NCBI GenBank assembly: GCA_037444845.1
Contig: JBBILQ010000007.1
Span: forward strand, 8,972-72,971
Reading direction: 5' to 3'
Length of the DNA: 64,000 nt
From: JARYMI01 sp037444845
GTDB lineage: Bacteria > Acidobacteriota > Aminicenantia > Aminicenantales > UBA8522
The position numbers and the translations under genes are program-made. The notes under the pieces are model-generated. The model was not told the DNA's origin. It searched no databases and saw nothing but the letters and a program-made list of their open reading frames with translations. Below, piece after piece: positions 16,999-25,752 of this stretch. Each line of letters begins with the position of its first letter. The stretch's first letter is position 1.

Positions 16999-19672
16999 TC
17001 GACTTTCTGGACCAGGCGACCGCCTCGGGAGTTCCTTCGGCGACGATCTCGCCTCCCCTGTCGCCTCCTTCAGGGCCGAGGTCGATGACGTTGTCGGCGC
17101 ACTTGATGATGTCCAGGTTATGCTCGATGACGACGACCGTGTGTCCCTCGGAGACAAGCTTCTGGAAGCACCTGAGCAGGACCGAGACATCGTCAACGTG
17201 AAGCCCGATGGTCGGCTCATCGAAAAGGTAAAGGATTCGCTTCTGTTTCTCATGGACGAGATGATAGGCTAACTTGATCCTCTGCAGCTCCCCGCCGGAG
17301 AGAGTCGTTGTCGGCTGGCCTAACCGGAGGTAGCCGAGCCCGACTTCCTCGAGCGGCGCCAGTCTGTTCCTGACATCGCCGCGGTCAGCGAAGAAGTCCC
17401 TCGCTTCGGTGACGCTCAGGGCCAGGACTTGGTCGATATTCAGGCCTCTGTACTTGACCTCGAGGATTTCCTTGCGGAAGCGCTTGCCTTTGCAGGCATC
17501 ACAGGTGAGGACGACATCCGACAGGAACTGCATCTCGACAATCTGTTGACCTGCGCCCTTGCACTCCTCGCAGCGTCCTCCCGGCGTGTTGAAGGAGAAA
17601 TAACCCGGCTTGTAGCCGAAGGCCTTAGCTTCGCGCGTCTGGCTGAAGAGATCCCGGATGCCGTCCATAGCCTTGGTATAAGTAGCGGGGATGGAGCGCG
17701 GAGAAGTACTGACCGGGGATTGGTCGACCATGATGACCTTGTCTACACGGTACTTCCCCTTGATCTCGCGGAACCCATCCTTTGCTTCGCCTCTCCAGCC
17801 GCGGAAGAGGACATCGTAAAGGAGAGTGCTCTTGCCCGAGCCCGAAACACCGGTAACGCAGGTGAAAATGCCGAGAGGAAGGCGGATATCGAGATGCTTC
17901 AGGTTGTGCTTGGAGGCGTCCTTGATTTCGATGAGGCCGGTCGGACGCCGCCGGCGATCGGGCAGGTCGATTTTTTTTATTCCCTTCAAGTACTGAGCGG
18001 TGAGTGTGTTATGGTTTTTGAGGAATTCACGGAAAGGACCAGAGTAGAGGACCTCGCCCCCGGCTTCGCCCGCCCGCGGGCCCAGGTCGATGAGGTGCTC
18101 CGCTTGTCGGATGATTTCCGGGTCATGCTCGACAACAAGAACGGTGTTGCCGATGTCTTTGAGAGATTTAAGAATCTGGACAAGACGACGGTTGTCGCGG
18201 GCATGGAGGCCGATGCTCGGCTCATCCAGGACAAACAGGGTGCCGACAAGAGAAGCGCTCAGGGCGGCGGCGAGGTTGATCCGCTGGGCTTCACCGCCGC
18301 TAAGCGTGAAGGTCATCCGGTCGAGAGTGAGGTAATCGAGGCCGACTTCAAGGAGGAAGCGGAGCCTGTTTTGGACCTCGGCCATGAGTTTCTCGGCGAC
18401 GCGCTGCTCGAAGGGCGTGAGGCTGAGACCCTGGAAAAAAGAAAAGGCTTCCTTGACCGTCATCCTGGCCACATCCCCGATCGACCGGCCTTTGACCTTG
18501 ACGCTCAGGGCCTGGGGGTTAAGCCGCGTGCCGCCGCAGGCCGCGCAGGGCACATACTTTCGGTAGCGGCTGAGAAAAACCCGGACCTGGACTTTGTATT
18601 TTTTTGTCTCTATCCAGTCGAAGAACCCCTTGACGCCTTCATAGCCGCCTCCTCCCTCCATGACGAATCGCTGCTGGTCAGGTTTAAGCTTCGAGTAGGA
18701 CAGGCTCGTGGGGATGCCTTTTTTTCTGGCTTCGCGGATGAGCTCTTTCATCCACCAGTGCGAGCCCGCCTTTGTCCAGGGCTCGACAGCGCCATCTTCA
18801 AGGCTCTTCGTTTTGTCCGGGATGATCTTGTCTTCGTCTAAGACAGCCAGGTCTCCGAACCCGTGGCAAACCGGGCAAGCTCCCTGGGGGCTGTTGAATG
18901 AAAAAAGGTTGGGAAAAGGCGCCTCGTAGAGAGCCCGGCATTCTTTGCACTCCAGGCGGTCGGAGAAGAGGAATTCTCTTCCCGCTTCAGCCCTGACGGT
19001 CGCCCGGCCGTCGCCTTTTTTTAAGGCGATCTCGAGTGAATCGACCAGCCGCTCTCTATCCTCGGGGTCGAGGGCGAGCCTGTCGACGAGGACGTCGACC
19101 GCCGGTTTGTCGCCGGCATCAGCGTCTTCAAGGTTTTTAATCTGACCATCCTGGACGATCCTTGAAAACCCCTCTTTCTTGAGTGAGGCCAGTTTTTTAT
19201 CGATCGGCCAGGAGAAAAGAATGAGCAGGCGCGTTCGAGGCGGAAGCTTAAAAAGCGTCTCCACCGCGCCGTCGATCGTATCGCGCCGGACCGGCCGGCC
19301 GCAGCGGAGGCAGTGGATGAGGCCGATGCGGGCGAAGAGGACGCGAAGGAAATCGTGGATTTCCGTGACTGTGGCCACGGTTGAGCGCGGGTTCTTGGTC
19401 GCTGCCTTCTGCTGGATGGCGATGGCCGGAGTGATGCCGTCGATGAGGTCGGCGTCGGGCTTGTCCATGCGCTCAAGGAACTGGCGGGCGTAAGAGGAGA
19501 GACTCTCGATGTAGCGGCGCTGGCCCTCAGCGTAGAGGGTGTCGAAAGCCAGGGAGGATTTCCCCGACCCGCTGACTCCTGTGACGACGATGAGCTTGTA
19601 GAGAGGAAGGTCAAGGTTGATATTCTTCAGGTTGTGGACTCTGACTCCTCGAAGAATGATTTTTTCTTCCAT
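16955..19672 (-). CDS. uvrA: Excinuclease ABC subunit UvrA
   Basis: UvrA, the damage-sensing ATPase of nucleotide excision repair, working with UvrB and UvrC in the cytoplasm. From the chosen start it has 905 residues. It has two ABC modules: first Walker A GVSGSGKS (32-39) with signature LSGGEAQRINLA and DEPSIGLH, and a second Walker A with LSGGELQRIKLA and DEPTIGLH. Zinc-finger cysteines are present (CKECRALYE...CPVCHGFG and CEECKGAG...CDACKGKRF). The ATG at 19672 is preferred over 19690 because the protein then begins EEKIILRGVRVHNLKNI like other UvrAs, and because a TATAAT at 19693-19698 would place transcription start downstream of 19690. The 3' end overlaps the convergent TPR protease gene. 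Confidence 0.97.
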   Translation of the reverse strand: MEEKIILRGVRVHNLKNINLDLPLYKLIVVTGVSGSGKSSLAFDTLYAEGQRRYIESLSSYARQFLERMDKPDADLIDGITPAIAIQQKAATKNPRSTVATVTEIHDFLRVLFARIGLIHCLRCGRPVRRDTIDGAVETLFKLPPRTRLLILFSWPIDKKLASLKKEGFSRIVQDGQIKNLEDADAGDKPAVDVLVDRLALDPEDRERLVDSLEIALKKGDGRATVRAEAGREFLFSDRLECKECRALYEAPFPNLFSFNSPQGACPVCHGFGDLAVLDEDKIIPDKTKSLEDGAVEPWTKAGSHWWMKELIREARKKGIPTSLSYSKLKPDQQRFVMEGGGGYEGVKGFFDWIETKKYKVQVRVFLSRYRKYVPCAACGGTRLNPQALSVKVKGRSIGDVARMTVKEAFSFFQGLSLTPFEQRVAEKLMAEVQNRLRFLLEVGLDYLTLDRMTFTLSGGEAQRINLAAALSASLVGTLFVLDEPSIGLHARDNRRLVQILKSLKDIGNTVLVVEHDPEIIRQAEHLIDLGPRAGEAGGEVLYSGPFREFLKNHNTLTAQYLKGIKKIDLPDRRRRPTGLIEIKDASKHNLKHLDIRLPLGIFTCVTGVSGSGKSTLLYDVLFRGWRGEAKDGFREIKGKYRVDKVIMVDQSPVSTSPRSIPATYTKAMDGIRDLFSQTREAKAFGYKPGYFSFNTPGGRCEECKGAGQQIVEMQFLSDVVLTCDACKGKRFRKEILEVKYRGLNIDQVLALSVTEARDFFADRGDVRNRLAPLEEVGLGYLRLGQPTTTLSGGELQRIKLAYHLVHEKQKRILYLFDEPTIGLHVDDVSVLLRCFQKLVSEGHTVVVIEHNLDIIKCADNVIDLGPEGGDRGGEIVAEGTPEAVAWSRKSITGRYLRPYLEQKR

Positions 19673-19692
19673 GGCGCGCTGGTGAAGCATTT

Positions 19693-19698
19693 ATTATA
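19693..19698 (-). promoter_or_regulatory. Possible uvrA -10 box
   Basis: A perfect TATAAT on the minus strand lies only 21 bases before the preferred uvrA ATG (19672) and 3 bases before the alternative ATG (19690). The -35 region is poor. The remainder of the 19699-19922 gap holds AT-rich sequence with a GGGGACA-type motif and no gene I can support. Confidence 0.4.
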
Positions 19699-19922
19699 AA
19701 CCTAAATTGTGACAGCATACATAACCACCCCAATTTTTTTCATAAGATTACTTTTTTATTCAAAAATTATTCTCTTAGCTCCGGGGCCCAGGTTGTGATT
19801 ACGTTCTTAGGCCATTGAACAGCTCCTTTCGATACCTCCCGGGGTGCTTTCTGGCGCAGAAAAATTGGGTAGACGAGTGAGATGTCCCCAATTTTAAATT
19901 TTATACGGAGCCTGCGATTTCC

Positions 19923-19951
19923 TTGAGAAGGCGCTGGCGTTTGCATATAAT
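19923..19951 (+). promoter_or_regulatory. Sigma-70-type promoter of the symporter operon
   Basis: TTGAGA (19923-19928), a 17-base spacer and TATAAT (19946-19951) form a near-consensus promoter. The predicted transcript would start about 20 bases before the AAAGGAGG ribosome site of the DUF3311 gene at 19981. Confidence 0.72.
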
Positions 19952-19980
19952 GGGCGGAGCTTCAAGAAAGGAGGCCGCTC

Positions 19981-20202
19981 ATGCTAAAAGGGACAAAGCT
20001 GGCCCTCATCTTTGGTTCCATACCTTTCCTGACTCTCGTTTTTGCGCTGCCGCTTGTTAACAGAATTAAGCCCATCATCCTTGGCTTTCCGTTCGTCCTT
20101 TTCTGGGTCATCCTCTGGGTATTCCTGACGCCATTTATCTTGATGGCCGCCTACTGGGCGGAGAAGAAGTTCAATAAGAGCGACAGGACCGGCGACTCAT
20201 GA
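19981..20202 (+). CDS. DUF3311 small membrane protein
   Basis: A 73-residue protein with two membrane helices (about residues 8-27 and 34-57), matching the DUF3311 family. The C-terminus AYWAEKKFNKSDR is charged and probably cytoplasmic. Members are commonly encoded directly before a sodium:solute symporter and are thought to be accessory subunits; here its stop codon overlaps the symporter start by four bases. A strong ribosome site AAAGGAGG and a near-consensus promoter lie upstream. Confidence 0.85.
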   Translation: MLKGTKLALIFGSIPFLTLVFALPLVNRIKPIILGFPFVLFWVILWVFLTPFILMAAYWAEKKFNKSDRTGDS

Positions 20203-21614
20203 ACACGGCGCTCCTGATCATCTTCGCCACGATCGTCTTTTCGGCCGGCCTCGGCATCTTTGCCGGCCGGAAAGTCAAGATGAACTTAGAGAACTGGACC
20301 GTGGGCGGCCGCCGCTTCGGCGTCCTCCTGATCTGGCTCCTCATGGCCGGAGAAATCTACACGACCTTCACTTTCCTGGGGGCCAGCGGCTGGGCTTATT
20401 CCAGGGGCGCGCCGACGTTTTATATCCTGATCTACGGAACCCTGGCCTACACCGTCTCCTTTTTCATTTTGCCGGCGATATGGAAAGTGGGAAAGCGCTA
20501 CGGGCTTCATACCCAGCCGGATTTTTTCATCAAGAGGTACGAAAGCCGCGGCCTGGGGGTTCTTGTGGCTGCCATTGGAGTTCTCTCCATCCTCCCTTAT
20601 CTTCAGCTCCAGCTCGCCGGTCTCGGGCTCATCGTCGAGGTGGCGAGCAACGGCGCTATCCGACCCAATGCCGCGATCCTCGTCGGGTTTGTCCTGACCT
20701 GCGCCTTTGTCTACACGAGCGGCATCCGCGGGACGGCCTGGGTGTCCATCATCAAGGATGTCATGATGATTGCTGCCGTGGCGGTTGTCGGGATAGGGGT
20801 TCCGCACATTTACTTCGGAGGCTTCGATAAGATGTTCCGGGCTCTTCTGGAGGCGCATCCTGGACATCTTGTCTTCCCGGGCGCGGCGCCGGGTATGGAC
20901 GTCCTCTGGGTCATGTCAACGGTGTTATTGACCGGTCTCGGCTTTTACATGTGGCCGCACGTTTTCGGGTCGGCTTTCTCGGCCCGGAGCGCGGAGACGA
21001 TCAAGAGGAACGCCGTCATCATGCCCTTCTATCAGATTCCGGTCCTGCTCGTTGTCATGGTCGGGTTCACGGCGCTTCTTGTCATCCCGGGGCTTAGGAA
21101 CGGCGACCTGGCTTTCCTCGAACTCGTCAATAAAACGTATCCCTCGTGGTTCATGGGGTTTGTCGGAGCAGCCGGCGCAGTCACGGCCATGGTGCCATCC
21201 TCCGTCCTGGTGCTTTTTGCTTCCACGTTGCTCGCTAAGAATGTTTATCAGGCAGGCTTTGCGCCTAAAGCCAGCGAAGAGAAGGTTCTCGGCCTGTCGC
21301 GCCTCATGGTCCTCGTCATCATGGGGTTTGCCCTTCTTTTTGCCCTTTTCCTTCCTAATGCCCTGGTTAACCTTCTTCTCATCGGCTACAACGGCGTCAG
21401 CCAGTTTTTCCCGGGCGTTGTCCTGGGTTTGTTCTGGAAAGGAGTGAGCCGCCGGGGAGTCGTTTGGGGGCTGGTGACGGGGTTTGTCCTGGCGGCCGTC
21501 CTCGTCTTCAGCCGGCATGACCCGTTTCTGGGCTTGAACGCCGGGTTTGTGGCTCTGGTCGTGAATGCTGCCGTGACCGTGGCCGTCAGCCTATTCGGGG
21601 GGCATCGACAATGA
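20199..21614 (+). CDS. Sodium:solute symporter family transporter
   Basis: A 471-residue SSS-family transporter with about thirteen membrane helices, driving solute uptake with Na+ across the inner membrane. Family features are NWTVGGRRFG after the first helix, TFTFLGASGWAYSRGAP in the second, and GYNGVSQFFPGVVLGLFW near the end. The nearest relatives that pair with DUF3311 are annotated as pantothenate- or proline-like transporters, but the substrate cannot be deduced. The ATG overlaps the DUF3311 stop (ATGA), so the two are translationally coupled. An M20 amidohydrolase follows about 110 bases later on the same strand; the cargo could be an amidated or acylated amino acid, which is a guess. 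Confidence 0.92.
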   Translation: MNTALLIIFATIVFSAGLGIFAGRKVKMNLENWTVGGRRFGVLLIWLLMAGEIYTTFTFLGASGWAYSRGAPTFYILIYGTLAYTVSFFILPAIWKVGKRYGLHTQPDFFIKRYESRGLGVLVAAIGVLSILPYLQLQLAGLGLIVEVASNGAIRPNAAILVGFVLTCAFVYTSGIRGTAWVSIIKDVMMIAAVAVVGIGVPHIYFGGFDKMFRALLEAHPGHLVFPGAAPGMDVLWVMSTVLLTGLGFYMWPHVFGSAFSARSAETIKRNAVIMPFYQIPVLLVVMVGFTALLVIPGLRNGDLAFLELVNKTYPSWFMGFVGAAGAVTAMVPSSVLVLFASTLLAKNVYQAGFAPKASEEKVLGLSRLMVLVIMGFALLFALFLPNALVNLLLIGYNGVSQFFPGVVLGLFWKGVSRRGVVWGLVTGFVLAAVLVFSRHDPFLGLNAGFVALVVNAAVTVAVSLFGGHRQ

Positions 21615-21687
21615 CTTGTATCTCCTTCATAAAGATGAGGATTTCGACCGGATCAAGGAAGTTTCGCCCCTCAAGACATGGGGTTGA
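21604..21687 (+). pseudogene. C-terminal remnant of a VapC-like PIN toxin
   Basis: In the frame starting at 21604 the sequence reads IDNDLYLLHKDEDF, then DRIKEVSPLKTW and stops at 21685-21687. This matches the last strand-helix of PIN-domain VapC ribonucleases (aspartates in NDLYLLHKDEDF). Upstream there is no toxin sequence because the symporter gene occupies the DNA, so it is a fragment left by recombination. It overlaps the symporter's last codons in another frame. Confidence 0.5.
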
Positions 21688-21723
21688 AAAAAATTAGGAA
21701 TTTTGAAAGCGGGGAGGCAAGGA

Positions 21724-22926
21724 ATGAACAAATTTAGAAGTGATAATGGTGGAACGCTGGCTAATTTGAAGGGCGATATCAACGCCTTGGTGGGGGAGCT
21801 CGTTCGCTGGCGGCGCGATTTTCACCGGCATCCGGAGATCGCCAACGAGGAGAAGAGGACCTCAGATGTCATCCGTCGCTTCCTGGAAGACCTCGGGCTT
21901 CCGGTCCGGTCGGCTGCGGGGACTGGCCTTATCGCCGTGTTAGAAGGAGCCGGAAAGGGGAAGACCGTCGCTTTGCGCGCAGACATGGATGCGCTGCCTC
22001 TTCAAGAGGAGGGCGATAAGGAGTACAAATCCTTAAACGCAGGCGCCGCTCACGCCTGCGGCCACGACGGCCACATGGCGATTCTAATGGGCGTAGCGAA
22101 ATTTCTGGCCGGAAGAAAAGACGGTTTTCCGGGCCGCGTCGTTTTCCTTTTCCAGCCGGCTGAAGAGAGGCCGCCCGGCGGGGCAAAAAGGATGATCGAG
22201 GAGGGAGCGCTCGAAGGAGTTGATGCGGTCTTCGGCCTTCATCTCTGGCAGCCGCTCCCTACGGGCACGGTCGGCATCGTCAAGGGCGCGATGATGGCTC
22301 AGTCGGATGAATTTTCCCTCGTCGTCAGGGGAAAAGGCGGCCACGGCTCGATGCCGCACACGGCCATTGACCCCATCCTCGCAGCCTCTCACATCGTCGT
22401 TAACGTCCAGACGATCGTCAGCCGGAACGTTGACCCGCTCAAACCGTGCGTCGTGTCCTTCGGCACGGTGAGCGGCGGAACGGTCTTCAACATCATCCCG
22501 GCCGAGGTTTCGCTGAGCGGCACCGTGAGGAGCTTCGACGCATCTATCCAGGACCTGGCCCAGCGACGGCTGCAGGAAATCGCAGAGGAAACAGCCAGAG
22601 CCTTAGGTGCGTCGTGTAGCTTCAATTATGTCAAAGGTTATCCTGCTCTGGTGAATCACTCGGGGATGGTGGATTTCGTCACGGGCATGGCCGCGAAAGT
22701 TTTCGGAGAAAACTGCCTTAAACGCATCGACCCGATCATGGGCGGGGAAGATTTCGCTTATTATCTCCAGGAAGTTCCGGGCGCATTTTTCTTCTTCGGC
22801 GCTGGCGACGGCTGTCCCTTTCCGCACCATCACCCTGGTTTTGAAATCGACGAGAAGGCGCTGCCGCAGGCGGTCCTTCTGATGGCCTCTCTGGCCGTTG
22901 AATTTCTGGAGGGCCGTCAGCCGTGA
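21724..22926 (+). CDS. M20 family metal-dependent amidohydrolase
   Basis: A 400-residue cytoplasmic amidohydrolase of peptidase family M20D (hippurate/N-acyl-amino acid hydrolase type). Metal-site motifs are visible: RADMDALPL, HACGHDGHMA, FQPAEE and, near the end, GGEDFAYY with HHPGFE. The lid/dimerisation domain (about residues 185-300) has GKGGHGSMPHTAIDP. The ATG at 21724 was chosen because GGGGAGG lies 7 bases upstream; the in-frame TTG at 21703 has no such site. Its stop overlaps the start of mntP by four bases. The likely reaction is removal of an acyl group from an amino acid or peptide. Confidence 0.93.
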   Translation: MNKFRSDNGGTLANLKGDINALVGELVRWRRDFHRHPEIANEEKRTSDVIRRFLEDLGLPVRSAAGTGLIAVLEGAGKGKTVALRADMDALPLQEEGDKEYKSLNAGAAHACGHDGHMAILMGVAKFLAGRKDGFPGRVVFLFQPAEERPPGGAKRMIEEGALEGVDAVFGLHLWQPLPTGTVGIVKGAMMAQSDEFSLVVRGKGGHGSMPHTAIDPILAASHIVVNVQTIVSRNVDPLKPCVVSFGTVSGGTVFNIIPAEVSLSGTVRSFDASIQDLAQRRLQEIAEETARALGASCSFNYVKGYPALVNHSGMVDFVTGMAAKVFGENCLKRIDPIMGGEDFAYYLQEVPGAFFFFGAGDGCPFPHHHPGFEIDEKALPQAVLLMASLAVEFLEGRQP

Positions 22927-23483
22927 ATTTCCTGGTCGTCTTAGGTCTGGCTTTTGCCCTGGCCATGGACGCTTTCGCCGTTTCGCTCGGCCTCGGGCTG
23001 AACCTGGTCCGGGCGTCGATTAGCCAGACGTTCCGGCTTGCTTCTTCGTTCGGGCTTTTTCAGTTCATGATGCCGGTCATCGGCTGGAGCGCCGGGACGA
23101 CAATTATCAGGTTTGTCGAACGCTTCGACCACTGGGTTGCCTTCGCTCTCCTTTTAGGTGTCGGCAGCAGAATGATTTTAGAGTCGTTCAAAGGCGGCGA
23201 AGACATCAGAGTTAAGAAATCTGACCCCACCAAGGGCTTTCCCCTTTTGGTCCTTTCTGTCGCGACAAGCCTCGATTCCTTAGCGGTAGGATTGAGCTTA
23301 GGTGCCCTGCGTGTGGCTGTCGTCTATCCCGCGGCGATCATCGGCATTGTCGCTTTTATGATGACGGTGGTCGGCATGAAGCTTGGCCCTCTCGCCGGGC
23401 GAGTCATCGGAAAACGCGCGGAGCTGGCCGGCGGGCTGATTCTCATCCTCATCGGCATCAAGATCCTGGCCGACCACCTGTGA
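22923..23483 (+). CDS. mntP: Manganese efflux pump MntP
   Basis: A 186-residue membrane protein of the MntP/DUF204 family with six helices arranged as two repeats. The first repeat has AFALAMDAFAVSLGLG and the second SVATSLDSLAVGLSLG; the aspartates in these motifs are needed for Mn2+ export in the Escherichia coli protein. The GTG start overlaps the amidohydrolase stop (GTGA). No manganese-sensing yybP-ykoY riboswitch is possible in the four-base junction, so regulation must come from the operon promoter. The gene ends the four-gene plus-strand run that begins at 19981. Confidence 0.93.
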   Translation: MNFLVVLGLAFALAMDAFAVSLGLGLNLVRASISQTFRLASSFGLFQFMMPVIGWSAGTTIIRFVERFDHWVAFALLLGVGSRMILESFKGGEDIRVKKSDPTKGFPLLVLSVATSLDSLAVGLSLGALRVAVVYPAAIIGIVAFMMTVVGMKLGPLAGRVIGKRAELAGGLILILIGIKILADHL

Positions 23484-23564
23484 ATTTCAACCGGAAGAAT
23501 ATCCCTTCATTGCGGTTGCATTGGTATTCCGTTCTTTCCCGAGAGATGCCGCCAGAACCAGAGT

Positions 23565-23993
23565 CTATTTCTCAGGCAGGATGAACTCGTAGTCGACGAG
23601 GCAGTTATAGCTGTTGGAATAAACGAGAACGGCGTCGGGGCTTGTTCTGCCGATGCACAACCGATATGTTTTTCCGGGGATGAACTTTATCCCTTTTTTG
23701 GCTTTCATCTTGACCGAGTAAGCGTTTGTTGCCCCCAACCTGACCGTGGGAAACCACCCCTCCGCAATCGGCGCCTCCCCATCCAGGACGAGATGATAGA
23801 GGTGAGACTCCATGAATTCCACCCTGATCTGGAATTCAATTTCATCTGGCGAGGAACGAATGACCCCGAAATACTCGCTTGGGGGTTGAGCGCCGCGGTA
23901 AAAACGCATTTTGCTCTTCTGCGGAGAAGCGCAGGATACGATAAGGACTCCCGCAGTTATCAAAACAAATATTTTTAATTTGATATGCCCCAT
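23565..23993 (-). CDS. Small predicted lipoprotein, unknown function
   Basis: A 142-residue protein that I do not recognise. The ATG at 23993 follows GAGGAAAA and leaves a lipoprotein signal: MGHIKLK, a hydrophobic run, then LIVSCAS with the lipid cysteine. A longer upstream frame lacks a ribosome site. The mature part has an all-beta look (EIEFQIRVEFMESHLYHLVLDG, AYSVKMKAKKGIKFIPGKTYRLCIG) and may be a small beta-sandwich. It stands alone on the minus strand between mntP and a palindromic element. Confidence 0.65.
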   Translation of the reverse strand: MGHIKLKIFVLITAGVLIVSCASPQKSKMRFYRGAQPPSEYFGVIRSSPDEIEFQIRVEFMESHLYHLVLDGEAPIAEGWFPTVRLGATNAYSVKMKAKKGIKFIPGKTYRLCIGRTSPDAVLVYSNSYNCLVDYEFILPEK

Positions 23994-24228
23994 GTTTTCC
24001 TCTTTGTCTTTTATTATGCAAAAAAACGCCCGGCTTTCAAGACAGAGACAAGAATACCGGGATGACAGAAGAAGAGTTTTTCTCACTCCGGAAGCGCTTC
24101 ACCGTTCGCTTCTCGGCGGCGATCTCCGGCCGGCTTTAAACAGATTTGTCGAAGATTCGCGGCTTCAAGGAAATCGAGTATAAAGCGATTGCCAAGGAAC
24201 TGGGACAAAGAGGAGTGGTGACTACTAA
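23994..24228. other. Gene-poor gap with short translatable fragments
   Basis: Between the lipoprotein start and the 154-base palindromic element I see no gene that I can support. A short plus-strand frame from the ATG at 24062 (beginning TEEEFFSLRKRF) ends after about 25 codons, and another reads KIRGFKEIEYKAIAKELGQRG near 24150-24220. Both look like leftovers of small genes, possibly antitoxin-like; neither has a ribosome site or a clear family. Confidence 0.3.
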
Positions 24229-24382
24229 CCTGGACTATTCACGAAATGAAAGGAAAAAATCCCCTCTCCCCATGTGGGAGAGGGTCGGGGTGAGGGGGAT
24301 CATTCAAAGATTCCCCCTCCCCTCTATCCCCTCCCGCCAGGGGAGGGGGCGTTTTATCGTATCATTTTGTGAATAGATCAGG
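24229..24382 (+). repeat. MITE-like palindromic element, copy 1
   Basis: A 154-base element bounded by imperfect inverted repeats CCTGGACTATTCACGAAATG and, on the other strand, CCTGATCTATTCACAAAATG. Inside are two GC-rich hairpins: CCCCTCTCCC/GGGAGAGGG and CCCCTCCC/GGGGAGGGGG around GCCA. The same 154 bases appear inverted at 52151-52304 with no difference that I can see by eye. The size, terminal repeats and lack of coding capacity fit a miniature inverted-repeat element moved by a transposase encoded elsewhere. It abuts the 3' end of the aminopeptidase gene and could also act as a bidirectional terminator. Confidence 0.75.
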
Positions 24383-25534
24383 CTAATAGAAAATAAGATA
24401 GTCTCCCTTTTCCATGATTTTCTCTGGAGCTCTGTCCCCATATTCAATCATGACAGATAAGACCGTTACGCGGGGCTGGGTGGCCGGGATATAAATGCGG
24501 TCGAGATGAATGACTTCGCCGGGCGATGAGAAAGCGGCCGGCCCGACCGATCCGCCGAAGTGGTCGCTCCTGCCAAAGGCGATGTGAAGGCCAAGCTTCT
24601 CGTCGAGGAGGATTTCGCCGATCGGTTGGAGGCCGAAATCAGCCAGCACTCCGAACCCGAGCTCGGCCATGTTCCCGTAAGCCGGTTCCCGTTTGAGATG
24701 GTCTGCCTCTGCCCTGGCTTGCGTTCCATCCCCTTGAACAGAGAAGGCTCTATTTTCCTTGATGTGGAAGAGCACAAGCTCCTGATTAACCTCCACCGGC
24801 AGCGTTCCTTCTGTCCGGCTGGGCTCGGATCTTTCGCCTTCATAGGGGACGATGTAGGCTTCGCCGCTGGGCAGGTTGCCAGCCGTGGCCTTGTCGCGGA
24901 AACGGCCGTTGCTCGCGTGCGCGGTTCGCCAGCGAAGGTCGAATGTCATGCGATATTCCTTGCGGCCGTCCACAGCAAAACGGATTTCCGCGGCTTCCGC
25001 GCTGTCGAGCTTTTCTTTGAGCAACAAAACCCTGCGGCTTACTTCGTTGTAATCGATCCGGAGCGCGGGAATCATGGCGGGTGTAAACCCGGGCATGGTG
25101 GCAGCCCTGAAGCCATGCTTTTTGGCGGCGTTCTTGAGGGGAGCTGTCGTCGAATACTCTGTCGGTGCCAGGAAGAGCTGCATGTCTTTAAATATGTCCT
25201 CAAAGAGAAGCTGATCACCACACCAACTCAGGGCTTCCGCCACAGCGGGCAGAGGGGTTTCAACGAGAGTGGCCTGGGCTGGCAGGTCGGCGTTATTCGA
25301 GCCTGTGTCAGGATAGGCGATGAGTTTCACCGTGTCGATGGGGATCTCAGCCGAATGTTTTTTAAGGGTTTTAAACCACTCCGATGCGAGCTTCCGCCTT
25401 TCCTTCCAGGCCGTGTTGTCGTTTTCTGGGCGGCGCGGGATATCAATAAGAATAGCGAGGCACCGGTCACCCGGATGGCGCGGAAAAACAGACCGGACCA
25501 GGCTGACGAGTTCAGCGGCTTTTAGCGTTGCCAT
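24383..25534 (-). CDS. M29-like aminopeptidase
   Basis: A 383-residue cytoplasmic protein resembling thermophilic M29 aminopeptidases (AmpS/AmpT type), which remove N-terminal residues using two metal ions. Likely metal-site motifs are NLPSGEAYIVPYEG (Glu), GNMAELGFGV (Glu), LGLHIAFGRSDHFGG (His) and EVIHLDRIY (His, Asp), in the family order. The N-terminal half (residues 1-180) is the less conserved cap domain. The ATG follows AAAGGAGG. It lies 218 bases downstream of the unknown-protein gene on the same strand, and its 3' end touches the palindromic element. The match to M29 is by motif; overall identity looks modest. Confidence 0.75.
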   Translation of the reverse strand: MATLKAAELVSLVRSVFPRHPGDRCLAILIDIPRRPENDNTAWKERRKLASEWFKTLKKHSAEIPIDTVKLIAYPDTGSNNADLPAQATLVETPLPAVAEALSWCGDQLLFEDIFKDMQLFLAPTEYSTTAPLKNAAKKHGFRAATMPGFTPAMIPALRIDYNEVSRRVLLLKEKLDSAEAAEIRFAVDGRKEYRMTFDLRWRTAHASNGRFRDKATAGNLPSGEAYIVPYEGERSEPSRTEGTLPVEVNQELVLFHIKENRAFSVQGDGTQARAEADHLKREPAYGNMAELGFGVLADFGLQPIGEILLDEKLGLHIAFGRSDHFGGSVGPAAFSSPGEVIHLDRIYIPATQPRVTVLSVMIEYGDRAPEKIMEKGDYLIFY

Positions 25535-25752
25535 GATTCCTCCTTTCTTTTAGATTATCAAAAAATGGGGACAGTTTACATGTTTAGCGAATATTTTTCG
25601 CCTCCAGGAAAGAGGAATTTTGTTGTCTGTTGTGGTTGCCGCATGAGCCTGTTTGTGCCGGTTTCCCCTCCAACAATCGTGAATAAGTATAAGTCTCGGC
25701 TCGAAGAGAAGCTGCGCGGCAAATGTCGTGGCCAGCTCCGTGGAGGATAAAA

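Noticed and set aside
17429..18841. A 470-codon plus-strand frame
   Set aside because: Antisense shadow of uvrA, produced by GC-rich codon use; no family resemblance.
22800..22926. Manganese riboswitch upstream of mntP
   Set aside because: mntP overlaps the preceding gene by four bases; there is no leader to hold one.
25565..25750. A 61-codon plus-strand frame in the gap upstream of the aminopeptidase
   Set aside because: No ribosome site, no family, and it begins in a GGGGACA-type repeat motif.
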